Positions 36,255 through 44,025 of a DNA stretch of 64,000 bases are shown here, piece by piece (position 1 is the first letter of the stretch; each line of letters starts with the position of its first letter). The notes below the pieces were generated by a model. That model made no database searches. It was not told the origin of the DNA and worked only from the letters and a program-made list of their open reading frames with translations. A program made the translations under genes and the position numbers. Source of the DNA: Flavobacteriales bacterium UBA1494 (GTDB taxonomy: Bacteria > Bacteroidota > Bacteroidia > Flavobacteriales_E > Vicingaceae); NCBI GenBank assembly GCA_905182175.1, contig CAJJAT010000014.1:247848-311847 (forward strand), written 5' to 3'.

Positions 36255-37105
36255 AGGTAGTAACTCTCTTTTTATTACTCTTATTTCTTTGTCTATCGAG
36301 GTTAATCTACAGTCAGACAGACACCGTCATAACCTTCTACGACAGTAAAGCACGAAAAGAATTTTACCTAACCGATGGTGTTATTAAAAATGGACTTTAT
36401 CAAATTTTTCACGAATCTGGAAAATTGTGGCAAATTGGCAACTACACTAACGGGGAGCTGACAGATGAATGGAGAGTTTATGATAATAATGGTGTTCTAG
36501 TACAAAGCTCCAACTATTTCAAAAACAAGCTTCAGGGACAACAAAAATATTATTTCGGCAATGGTTTCATAAAACAATTGCTTTTTTTTAAAGAAGGTGT
36601 TTTGGATGGAATTGCACAACTGTATGCTAATCAAGGCTTCCTCTCTAAGAGTTATCTTTCTGAAGAAATAAGTTTTAAGGATGGCATGAAAGACGGTAGA
36701 TACATAAAATATAATGAAACAGGCGATTCAGTTGTAATTGGTAAATTTAAATTAGACTTAAGATCAGGATCTTGGAGACATTATGATGAGACTGGCAGCC
36801 TGGTTAAAGAAGAGAAGTTTATAAATGACATTTGCGAAAACTCGATTTATTATTATGACTCGGGAGAATTAAAAAAGCAGATATTTACCCTTAATGATTC
36901 ATTAAATATTCAATTTGCTTATCTCAAAACAGGCGAATTAAAGTCAAAATTAGGCTTGTTAAATTCGAGTGCACACGGCAATTACATTGAGTGGTACAAG
37001 TCAGGCTTGGAAAAGACGATTGGACAATTTATTGAGAACCGAAAAACAGGGAAATGGGAGTTTTTCCTTGAAGACGGAACAAAAAAAGAATACAGTTACA
37101 ACTAA
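36251..37105 (+). CDS. Secreted MORN-repeat-variant protein
   Basis: A 284-residue protein with a signal peptide (VVTLFLLLLFLCLSRLIYSQ) and at least seven repeats of the YwqK-like MORN variant type, with the consensus G.L.G.w..Y...G.l....y: for example HESGKLWQIGNYTNGELTDE, YDETGSLVKEEKF and SGLEKTIGQFIENRKTGKWE. Such repeats form an elongated beta solenoid. YwqK is named an antitoxin in Bacillus, but that label carries little meaning here. The ATG overlaps the chaperone-like stop by four bases, so both are made together. It probably acts in the periplasm or at the surface with the fibre system. Confidence 0.75.
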   Translation: MKVVTLFLLLLFLCLSRLIYSQTDTVITFYDSKARKEFYLTDGVIKNGLYQIFHESGKLWQIGNYTNGELTDEWRVYDNNGVLVQSSNYFKNKLQGQQKYYFGNGFIKQLLFFKEGVLDGIAQLYANQGFLSKSYLSEEISFKDGMKDGRYIKYNETGDSVVIGKFKLDLRSGSWRHYDETGSLVKEEKFINDICENSIYYYDSGELKKQIFTLNDSLNIQFAYLKTGELKSKLGLLNSSAHGNYIEWYKSGLEKTIGQFIENRKTGKWEFFLEDGTKKEYSYN

Positions 37106-37248
37106 TAAGCCTCTTTTTAAATTTCAAATAGAATTAAGATTGTACAACTTTATAGTTGATACATAGTTCCATCACTCTTATTATTTATTTCGTTATTTCC
37201 TCCTATCTTATAGCAACAGAAAGGTTACAAGACAATTAAAGTTTATGA

Positions 37249-37279
37249 AGGCTATTTGCTTTCGTAAACACATAGCCTC
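37249..37279 (+). other. Inverted repeat in gap before the IS remnant
   Basis: AGGCTAT and ATAGCCT form a 7-bp stem with a 17-base loop. The rest of the gap 37106-37341 is AT-rich and shows no gene. Confidence 0.25.
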
Positions 37280-37341
37280 TTGCAATATCCATTACTTTCA
37301 GTTTCTTTTATCACAAATTAGTAAAACAAGAGATCTTTAAT

Positions 37342-37677
37342 ATGTTCATAAAGATGAAATTCATGGTACCATCGTCAATTCAATTCGTAAGACAAGGTAT
37401 TTTGTTTACAGATAAGAGTTCATCCTACATTGATATAGCTGGCTATGTGGGGTTGCATATTACAGAGAAATCGAGTAAAAAGACAGCAGAAGAAACGTTT
37501 AAATGGGTTCATGTAACAATCAGCAATGCTAAAAGAAATATTCTAGGTAATTATCGCAAAATCATAGGGAAATATTTGAAATTATATTTAGATGAATTTT
37601 GTTATAAGCCGAATAGAAGATATTTTGGAGAAAAACTCTTCGATAGGCTTATAATTGCTAACATTACAAGGCTATGA
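37342..37677 (+). pseudogene. IS1595-family (ISXO2-like) transposase, C-terminal remnant
   Basis: The last 100 or so codons of a DDE-type transposase survive. TDKSSSYIDIAGY contains the second catalytic aspartate region, and WVHVTISNAKRNILGNYRK with YLDEFCYKPNRRYFGEKLFD is the family's signature end, including the Asn that replaces Glu in IS1595 elements. The N-terminal zinc-finger and first aspartate are missing, and no long upstream frame restores them. Terminal inverted repeats were not found. The element is dead. It marks a past insertion just right of the fibre cassette. Downstream, 37678-37877 is AT-rich without a gene. Confidence 0.82.
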
Positions 37678-37842
37678 GCAATTGCGGATATACATAAAAT
37701 TTTTAACAAAAACTCGACTTAACTGTTATAAAAAAAATAAAATAGTACTTGTATAATCGAAATAAGAACAACATAAAAATATCAACTTCCTAAATCCACA
37801 ATTGGTAAATATTCATGTATGCATTGATATTAACTTTCTAAA

Positions 37843-37862
37843 TTAGTAATCATTATTACTAA
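37843..37862 (-). other. AT-rich hairpin after punA
   Basis: TTAGTAAT and ATTACTAA form a perfect 8-bp stem with loop CATT, 16 bases beyond the punA stop. It lacks GC pairs and a T-run, so terminator function is doubtful. Confidence 0.35.
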
Positions 37863-37877
37863 CTTTTCCCAACTATT

Positions 37878-38687
37878 TTAAAACCTTCCCACCAATTCAA
37901 CATATAGCTTGGTCAAATCCTTTTCTGCACGGCCAGCAATTTCTAGAATATCTGCAATAGATACGGGATGTAAATTGTCGGGATCACACTCATCAGTTAA
38001 TACAGAAATCGCAACACAAGGTATACTCATGTGATTCGCAACTATAACCTCAGGTACGGTTGACATTCCAACAGCATCAGTTCCAATGGTTCTAAGGTAT
38101 CTGTATTCTGCCCTAGATTCTAGGTTAGGTCCTGCAACTGGCGTGTAAACTCCCTCGTGTAACGTAATTCCCTTTTCTTTCGCAATAACTTTCAACAAGT
38201 CGTTCATTTCCCTATTGTAAGGCTGACTCATATCAGGAAATCTTGGACCCAATTCATCGAAATTTTTCCCTCGCAATGGATTATCCGGAAGCATGTTAAT
38301 ATGGTCATCAATCAACATAAGCTCCCCTTTTTTAAAACTAGGATTTACGGTTCCTGCTGCGTTTGAGATTAACAACTTTTCTATTCCTAGTAGTTTCATC
38401 ACTCGTATTGGAAAGGCTATTTCTTGGCCAGAATATCCTTCGTAGTAATGAAAACGGCCTTGCATAGCCAAAACTTTTTTACCGTTCAGATTTCCATAAA
38501 TCAGTTTACCCGAATGAGACTCGACAGTTGAAACCGGAAAATTGGGAATATCAGCATAATCAATTGTTTGTTCAGCGTCAATTTGCAGCGCTAAGTTCCC
38601 TAACCCTGTTCCTAATACAATCCCAATTTTTGCATTATCTACTCCTCGAGCTTTAATATAATCTGCCGCTGCTCTTATGTTTTCCAT
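37878..38687 (-). CDS. punA: Purine-nucleoside phosphorylase
   Basis: Phosphorolyses purine nucleosides to base and ribose-1-phosphate. The 269-residue trimeric-type enzyme has the phosphate site IVLGTGLGNLALQ, HSGKLIYGNLNGKKVLAMQG, and the substrate region ESRAEYRYLRTIGTDAVGMS. Family members of this length prefer guanosine and inosine, but adenine preference cannot be excluded. It is the last gene of the leftward arsenosugar-like operon, 7 bases from the glycosyltransferase gene, which hints at a role on an adenosine-linked arsenical. Confidence 0.95.
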   Translation of the reverse strand: MENIRAAADYIKARGVDNAKIGIVLGTGLGNLALQIDAEQTIDYADIPNFPVSTVESHSGKLIYGNLNGKKVLAMQGRFHYYEGYSGQEIAFPIRVMKLLGIEKLLISNAAGTVNPSFKKGELMLIDDHINMLPDNPLRGKNFDELGPRFPDMSQPYNREMNDLLKVIAKEKGITLHEGVYTPVAGPNLESRAEYRYLRTIGTDAVGMSTVPEVIVANHMSIPCVAISVLTDECDPDNLHPVSIADILEIAGRAEKDLTKLYVELVGRF

Positions 38688-38694
38688 AATTCTC

Positions 38695-39285
38695 TTATTT
38701 TAAATTATACCCAGATTCTTCTAAATCTTCAAGGGTGTCCAAATCTATTAATTCTTTTAATAAACTCACCGATAAATTTTTAAATTTTGCTTGTTGAATC
38801 GTTTCACCTAAAACCAACTCTGTACTCCAAGTTATGTTTTGAAACAATTCTGGTTGAAAGCTATTTGTTCCCAATAGGTAATATCCTCCATCGTTAGCAG
38901 GACCAATTACAACATCTGAGTCAGCTAGTTTTTCAAAAGCTTCTTCAATGGTTTTGGCATCCAAATCATAACAGTCGCTGCCAATTATTACAACTTTTCC
39001 TTCTTCCTTAAAAATCTCTCTAAATGCGGCTGTAATCTTATCTCCTAAATCTCCCTCATTCTGAATGTACTTTGTAAATGCTTCGTTATCCCACGCGTCA
39101 TTTAAAATTGCTTTTGAGTAAAAGAGGTTCTTTTTCGCATCAACAGCTAAGCATTCACGTCTGCACTTTTCAATTAAATCTTTGTAAACTTCAAGTGCTT
39201 TTTCGTCTCCAATTGATACGGCCAAACGAGTTTTAACAGTTCCTAAAACTGGGTTTCTTACGAAAACAATTAGATGCTTTTGCAT
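38695..39285 (-). CDS. Arsenosugar-type glycosyltransferase (TIGR04282-like)
   Basis: A 196-residue nucleotide-diphospho-sugar transferase-like protein. It begins KHLIVFVRNPVLGTVKTRLA and contains VVIIGSDCYDLDAKTIEEAF and GPANDGGYYLLGTNSFQPEL, the pattern of the TIGR04282 family, often found beside arsS genes. It lies 1 base from arsS and 7 bases from punA. Its acceptor is unknown; a role in finishing arsenosugars is inference from the family and neighbours. Confidence 0.88.
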   Translation of the reverse strand: MQKHLIVFVRNPVLGTVKTRLAVSIGDEKALEVYKDLIEKCRRECLAVDAKKNLFYSKAILNDAWDNEAFTKYIQNEGDLGDKITAAFREIFKEEGKVVIIGSDCYDLDAKTIEEAFEKLADSDVVIGPANDGGYYLLGTNSFQPELFQNITWSTELVLGETIQQAKFKNLSVSLLKELIDLDTLEDLEESGYNLK

Positions 39286-39286
39286 G

Positions 39287-40339
39287 CTATGCTACTGTTC
39301 CTTTACAACTTGAGCCAGCTCCTGCAGTGCAACCGTAACAATGTTGATTTATTAAAATTGTGCGAGCTGCAAGCTTTTCTAAATTAAAATCATTGATGTG
39401 TTGAGTACTCTTATCCGCCACCTTCATACCTAACTGCTGATTAAAGTCGCAGTCGTACATAAACCCATCCCAATCCACTGAAATCGTATTTTTACACATA
39501 ACTCCATCAACGGCTACGGGATTAAAAGCCATCACAAGCTTTTCCATGTACTCCTCGTAATTATCGCTGGCAACTAAATAATCTAAAAACCTACTAATTG
39601 GTATATTCGTTATGGCAAATAAATTATGAAAATGAATGTCAAAATCTTTCTTCAGGTTTTTCTTAAATTCAGCCTCTAACTCCCCTTGGTCACTCGGCAA
39701 AAATGCTCCATTTGGATTGTAAACCAAGTCCATTTTCAAATCACTTCCTTCCAACCCATATCCAACAGCATTCAATTCTTGCAATGCCTTAATAGACTTT
39801 GCAAAAACACCGTCGCCTCTCTGCGCATCAGTTTTGCCAGCCTTATAGTAAGGTAAGGAGGAAATCACATGAACATTGTGTTTCTTGAAAAAATCAGGCA
39901 AATCATAATACTGCTTGTTGGCTTTTATAATTGTAAGGTTTGACCGTACAATAATTTCCTGAACACCAATTTTGGTTAACTCTTCAATAAACCATCTAAA
40001 CAGGGGATTCATTTCTGGCGCGCCGCCTGTTAAATCAACTGTTGGAATGTTATTTACTTTTAAAATTTCTATGCAACGTTCCAAATGATCTTTGGTCATT
40101 ATTTCCTTTCGGTCAGGACCTGCATCGACATGACAATGCTTGCAAACTTGATTGCACATGTACCCCAAGTTGACTTGAAAGATTTCTAACTTATTTGGCT
40201 TTAAAGGGAATTGATTGAGAGGCTTAAGCTTGTCAACGAAAGTTGGTAGTTCCGTTTTAAACGGCTCCCCTGCTAGTACCTTCAATTGATTCTCAATTAT
40301 TGCCAGTTTTTTCCCACTGGCTTTTAGAGATTTAATCAT
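39287..40339 (-). CDS. arsS: Arsenosugar biosynthesis radical SAM protein ArsS
   Basis: A 350-residue radical SAM enzyme. The [4Fe-4S] cluster motif is MCNQVCKHCHVDAGPDRKE, with VDLTGGAPEMNPLFRWFIEE following. The C-terminal Cys-rich part (DUF3641 type) reads CDFNQQLGM and HCYGCTAGAGSSCKG. In characterised members the enzyme transfers the 5'-deoxyadenosyl group of SAM to dimethylarsenite, giving dimethylarsinoyl adenosine. It is cotranscribed with the AhpD-like gene upstream and the glycosyltransferase downstream. arsM, which methylates arsenite first, is not in the window. Confidence 0.92.
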   Translation of the reverse strand: MIKSLKASGKKLAIIENQLKVLAGEPFKTELPTFVDKLKPLNQFPLKPNKLEIFQVNLGYMCNQVCKHCHVDAGPDRKEIMTKDHLERCIEILKVNNIPTVDLTGGAPEMNPLFRWFIEELTKIGVQEIIVRSNLTIIKANKQYYDLPDFFKKHNVHVISSLPYYKAGKTDAQRGDGVFAKSIKALQELNAVGYGLEGSDLKMDLVYNPNGAFLPSDQGELEAEFKKNLKKDFDIHFHNLFAITNIPISRFLDYLVASDNYEEYMEKLVMAFNPVAVDGVMCKNTISVDWDGFMYDCDFNQQLGMKVADKSTQHINDFNLEKLAARTILINQHCYGCTAGAGSSCKGTVA

Positions 40340-40358
40340 GTTATTTTATTGAATTCGA

Positions 40359-40694
40359 TTACATCGATTGTTTTTTCACTTTGTTTATCATTTGAACACT
40401 GTGAACTAAAGTTGCTCCACCTTTGATGGCGGCCGCCACGTGCACCGCTTCCATCATTTGCGCTTCGCTAACTCCCCTTTTTAAAGCATCTTCTGTGTAT
40501 GCATCAATGCAGTATGGACATTGTTCTGAGTGGGAAACAGCCAAAGCAATTAGCGCTTTTTCTCTAGCAGTTAACGCTCCCTCTTTGAATACTTCTCCGT
40601 AATAATCAAAGAATTTCTCTGCTAATTTTGGCTCAAATTCGGCGATGTCTCCAAATTTCTTTAAATCCTTTGGGTTATAATATGATTTTTCCAT
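40359..40694 (-). CDS. AhpD-like carboxymuconolactone decarboxylase family protein (arsenosugar cluster)
   Basis: A 111-residue protein starting at ATG 40694 (MEKSYYNPKDLKKFGDI). The redox pair CPYC lies in HSEQCPYCIDAYTEDALKRG, followed by AVHVAAAIKGGATLVH, typical of the AhpD/CMD fold; the subfamily is commonly linked to arsS genes. A longer frame to 40736 would overlap the DUF547 gene. Probably an accessory peroxidase or thiol protein for the arsenical pathway; substrate unknown. Confidence 0.87.
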   Translation of the reverse strand: MEKSYYNPKDLKKFGDIAEFEPKLAEKFFDYYGEVFKEGALTAREKALIALAVSHSEQCPYCIDAYTEDALKRGVSEAQMMEAVHVAAAIKGGATLVHSVQMINKVKKQSM

Positions 40695-40717
40695 TTCTCG
40701 AAAATACAGCCTTTTCT

Positions 40718-41437
40718 TTATTTGTTGATGTTCCAATTGTATTCTTTGAAACTAATTTTATCAGAAGTTAACTTTATTGTAGAGTACCTATTTAAATAAT
40801 CTTCCACACTTCCGTTTTTCGTAAAGTCATCTTTGTACCAATCAAATAAACCTGACACTTCTGCATCATTTGCAGAAATGCTGTTTTTTGATGGATTATT
40901 AATAAATTCTTTCGCTGCATTTTCTAGCTTTTCATTTAGTCCGTCTGCAAGGAATGCTGTATTCGAAAGCTTGGGACAGGAAACTGAAGCACAGTTTACA
41001 GCAAAATGAATTCTTGGGTCAGCGTATTTTTTACGAAGAATGTCATGCTCTATATTATTCAGAGAATATTTTTCTCCCTTAATCTCAATAAATTTTAAAT
41101 CCCAAGCTTTACCTCCATTAACATTCATAATAGATTTGAGGGGATAGTTGTTTAACACGAGCTTTACTGTAAATGCATTATAAGCGTTAATCCAATAAGC
41201 CATAACATCATTTCTAGTCCAATCTGAGCCCGGCTTTGTTACAGAAAGTGCATTTAAGTATAAATCCAGTGCAGCAACATTTCTTTTAAACCCATCATAA
41301 TTCACATTTCCCTGAATAGAAACATGCTTTTGCAGTAAATTGTTCCAAGGTGAGTGATCAAATTTTGGCTCCCCGACACTCGCCACTGAAACAATTGCAA
41401 GTAAGAAAATTGAAATGGTGGTAGCAATTTTTTTCAT
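40718..41437 (-). CDS. DUF547 domain-containing secreted protein
   Basis: A 239-residue protein with a signal peptide (KKIATTISIFLLAIVSVASV) and a DUF547 domain: WINAYNAFTVKLVLNNYPL, NNIEHDILRKKYADPRIHFA and NCASVSCPKLSNTAF. The NCAS.SCP cysteines resemble a thiol active site, and the domain is sometimes related to papain-like or transglutaminase-like folds; function is not established. It is first gene of the operon that includes arsS and punA. A weak -7-like box (TAACTTTA, 41456-41463) precedes it. Confidence 0.9.
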   Translation of the reverse strand: MKKIATTISIFLLAIVSVASVGEPKFDHSPWNNLLQKHVSIQGNVNYDGFKRNVAALDLYLNALSVTKPGSDWTRNDVMAYWINAYNAFTVKLVLNNYPLKSIMNVNGGKAWDLKFIEIKGEKYSLNNIEHDILRKKYADPRIHFAVNCASVSCPKLSNTAFLADGLNEKLENAAKEFINNPSKNSISANDAEVSGLFDWYKDDFTKNGSVEDYLNRYSTIKLTSDKISFKEYNWNINK

Positions 41438-41531
41438 GTGCTATTATTTGGTGTATAAAGTTAGCAAAAGCGATAAACTGTTAGTGTCAATTTTATGACA
41501 TTAATTGCGTGAAAACAAAATACCCCAATTG

Positions 41532-42143
41532 TTAACGGTTTTCAGAAATAATACCTGCCAAACTATTGTATGTATTTGAAAGTTGTTCAGATAAGTTGGA
41601 AGGATCCACCCATACTGCTTTTTCAATCGCTTCTTCTTTTTGAGGAACTAACTGCTCATTTCCTGAATAATCCATTCTAAACCAAAAAGTAGTCTTCAAA
41701 AACAGCTTATCCTTTTGAGCATATATATGATATGTATTGGATAACCTTTCCCCTATACTCAGGTTGGTAATGCCGCACTCTTCCTCTACTTCTCTAACAG
41801 CTGATTGTTCGGGTGTTTCTCCTGCTTCCATTTTCCCTTTCGGTAAATCCCACTTACCCAGTCTGTAAATAAAAAGAAGTTGTCCTTTTGGATTTCTAAC
41901 TTTACCTCCAGCTGCAGAAATTAACGTAAACTGGCCTTGAAAAAGTAACCAAAGACTCTCTGCATTTTTGGAATTCAAAAATATATGTTGAACAGATTCT
42001 TTCTCTTTAAACAACCAATCTACAACAAAACTTAGATCTTCAACATAGGGCTCGTTCAATTCAAAAATAGAATCGAATTGTTGATTACTTTTTCGTTGTT
42101 CTCCGATAAAAATCGAATGCTCGTCAATAAAAACTTGATACAT
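41532..42143 (-). CDS. Nudix hydrolase
   Basis: A 203-residue hydrolase of nucleoside-diphosphate-linked substrates. The Nudix box is intact: GKMEAGETPEQSAVREVEEE followed by CG, giving the GX5EX7REUXEEXGU pattern. WDLPKGK precedes it. The first ~70 residues form an extra N-terminal segment (YQVFIDEHSIFIGEQ) seen in Bacteroidota members. I place the start at ATG 42143; a GTG at 42149 is in frame. Its start codon is 8 bases from that of the divergent pyrE. Confidence 0.9.
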   Translation of the reverse strand: MYQVFIDEHSIFIGEQRKSNQQFDSIFELNEPYVEDLSFVVDWLFKEKESVQHIFLNSKNAESLWLLFQGQFTLISAAGGKVRNPKGQLLFIYRLGKWDLPKGKMEAGETPEQSAVREVEEECGITNLSIGERLSNTYHIYAQKDKLFLKTTFWFRMDYSGNEQLVPQKEEAIEKAVWVDPSNLSEQLSNTYNSLAGIISENR

Positions 42144-42159
42144 TTGCACGTATGCAAAT
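42142..42159. promoter_or_regulatory. Perfect inverted repeat over both start codons of Nudix and pyrE genes
   Basis: ATTTGCA-CGTA-TGCAAAT is an 18-base perfect inverted repeat spanning the start codons of the two divergent genes. The left arm is part of a plus-strand -7 box TACATTTG (42139-42146) and the right arm part of a minus-strand near-match TTAATTTG (42162-42155). It could be an operator or just two overlapping promoters facing each other. Confidence 0.55.
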
Positions 42160-42793
42160 TAACAAAGAAACAGCGAAAAATGTAGCAGAATGTCTGCTAC
42201 AAATAAAAGCTATTGAACTTAATAGGGTTCAACCTTTTACGTGGGCATCGGGATGGAAGTCTCCAATTTATTGCGACAACAGAAAAACACTCTCTTACCC
42301 TAAAGTGAGAACGTTCATCCGTCAGAAGTATGTAGAGACAATTCAAGGAGAATTTGGAGAGGTAGACGTTATAGCGGGCGTTGCGACCGGAGGTATTGCA
42401 CAAGCTGCTTTAATTGCCCAAGAAATGGAACTACCTTTAATCTACGTTCGCTCCTCTACTAAAGGACATGGTTTGCAAAACATGGTTGAAGGAGCGGTTC
42501 AAGCAGGACAAAGAGTCGTAGTTATTGAGGACTTGATTTCTACAGGAATGAGCAGCTTAAGAGCTGTGGAGGCTTTGAGAGAAAAGGGGTGCCAAGTAGC
42601 GGGAATGGTTGCTATTTTTAGTTACGGATTTGAAACAGCAGCTAACAATTTCAAAAAATACAGTTGCCCCTTACACACTCTTAGCGACTATACATCAATG
42701 ATTGATGTTGCCGCTGCAGAGGGCTATATTAACGCCGAAGATATTAACTCATTAAAAAGCTGGAGAAAAGACCCAGCTAATTGGAATGTATAA
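42152..42793 (+). CDS. pyrE: Orotate phosphoribosyltransferase
   Basis: Converts orotate and PRPP to OMP in pyrimidine synthesis. The 213-residue protein has the N-terminal FTWASGWKSPIYCDNRKTLS and the PRPP loop RVVVIEDLISTGMSSLRAVE. The -7 box TACATTTG would start transcription about at the A of the ATG, so the mRNA could be leaderless. It is followed 2 bases later by the SRPBCC gene. Confidence 0.97.
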   Translation: MQINKETAKNVAECLLQIKAIELNRVQPFTWASGWKSPIYCDNRKTLSYPKVRTFIRQKYVETIQGEFGEVDVIAGVATGGIAQAALIAQEMELPLIYVRSSTKGHGLQNMVEGAVQAGQRVVVIEDLISTGMSSLRAVEALREKGCQVAGMVAIFSYGFETAANNFKKYSCPLHTLSDYTSMIDVAAAEGYINAEDINSLKSWRKDPANWNV

Positions 42794-42795
42794 CT

Positions 42796-43200
42796 ATGAC
42801 TACAATAGAAACCGAAAAGAAAATTTCACCGAATAGTCCCGAGCAGATTTTTGCTTTCCTTAACGACATGAACAACTTTGAGAAGTTGATGCCTGACGGA
42901 AAGATAGATAAATGGGAGTCAACAGAGAACCAATGTGAATTCACCATTAAAGGAATGGCGCGAATTGGTTTGAAGAAAGAGACAACCAGTCCACCGAATC
43001 ATATAAAAGTTTCTTCATTTGGCAAGGTACCTTTTACTTTTGACTTAGACATTAATCTAAAGGAAGAGGCTGATCATCAAACAGAAATTAGCATTGTTTT
43101 TAAAGGAGACATTAATCCATTTATGAAGATGATGGTTGAAAAACCACTGACCAACTTCTTTAATTTTTTAGTGAGTAAAGCAGCAGAAGCAAAACTCTAA
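42796..43200 (+). CDS. SRPBCC/START-like protein of unknown ligand
   Basis: A 134-residue protein starting MTTIETEKKISPNSPEQIFA. The pattern of an N-terminal strand, IFAFLNDMNNFEKLMPD, a run of strands, and a long C-terminal helix (FMKMMVEKPLTNFFNFLVSK) fits the polyketide cyclase/START-like fold, which holds a hydrophobic ligand. It follows pyrE by 2 bases and is convergent with birA, sharing a CTAA with its stop codon. Its role beside pyrE is unknown. Confidence 0.8.
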   Translation: MTTIETEKKISPNSPEQIFAFLNDMNNFEKLMPDGKIDKWESTENQCEFTIKGMARIGLKKETTSPPNHIKVSSFGKVPFTFDLDINLKEEADHQTEISIVFKGDINPFMKMMVEKPLTNFFNFLVSKAAEAKL

Positions 43201-43940
43201 TCTAAAAATTGCAGCTGCTTAATATCGTAACTCTTTAATTTACCGTTTTTATTTACTTGCAATTTCCCGTTTGGCCGAACGCCAAGTATTACACCTAAAA
43301 ACTCACCTTTATCGTCCACATATCTTTGTGGTGTCCCAAGACCAAATAGATAGGATAAATACAGTTTAACTACGTCCAATTGTCCTGATTTGTATTTTAA
43401 ATAGTTTGACTTGAATAGTTCTAAAAAACTAGTTAATGCTTTGTCCATATCGACGTTCTTGTTTAACTCCTTTTTCAAAGAAGTAGCTAATCTTGAAAAT
43501 ATGCTAAAACCAACCTGATTTACATTCAACCCTATTCCAATTACAGAATGGCTTATTTCTTGACCTTGGATACTATTTTCAATCAACACTCCTGCAATTT
43601 TTTTTCCATTAACCAAAATGTCATTCGGCCACTTTATTTGGACTACAGATACTGACATACTGTCTAACCACTGACGCAGGCAAATTGCAACAAATTGGCT
43701 CAACTCAAACTGCTTTTCAACAGCAAGCTTCGGAGATATTATTATACTGAATTGTAGGTTTTTACCTTTTTCAGATTCCCAGATTTTCCCCTGCTGTCCC
43801 TTGCCTTTTGTTTGAAAGTCAGTGACAATTACTGTACCCGTAAAACCTTTTTTTTGACGGAGCAATTCAAGGGCATAAATATTGGTTGATTTGAGTGAAC
43901 TTAGACGGGTAAATTGAAAATTAAAATCGCTTGAATCCAT
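43197..43940 (-). CDS. birA: Biotin--[acetyl-CoA-carboxylase] ligase
   Basis: Attaches biotin to carboxylases. The 247-residue protein lacks the N-terminal DNA-binding domain of the bifunctional BirA, so it is ligase only. The biotinyl-adenylate loop reads TKGKGQQGKIWESEKGKNLQ, with QIKWPNDILVNGKKIAGVLI carrying the catalytic lysine region. The stop overlaps that of the SRPBCC gene by four bases (CTAA). It is divergent from rsfS. Confidence 0.95.
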   Translation of the reverse strand: MDSSDFNFQFTRLSSLKSTNIYALELLRQKKGFTGTVIVTDFQTKGKGQQGKIWESEKGKNLQFSIIISPKLAVEKQFELSQFVAICLRQWLDSMSVSVVQIKWPNDILVNGKKIAGVLIENSIQGQEISHSVIGIGLNVNQVGFSIFSRLATSLKKELNKNVDMDKALTSFLELFKSNYLKYKSGQLDVVKLYLSYLFGLGTPQRYVDDKGEFLGVILGVRPNGKLQVNKNGKLKSYDIKQLQFLD

Positions 43941-44025
43941 TTACTTTAAAGGCCTTTAGCCTACAAAGAAACAAAAAATTGAGTGTTTAATTTCTTATTT
44001 TTACTCTACTACAGGATAAAATTTT

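Noticed and set aside
36251..37105. YwqK-type antitoxin of a toxin-antitoxin pair
   Set aside because: It has a signal peptide and no toxin-like small gene beside it; the chaperone-like neighbour is secreted as well.
37843..37862. Terminator for punA
   Set aside because: The 8-bp stem is AT-only with no T-run, too weak to call.
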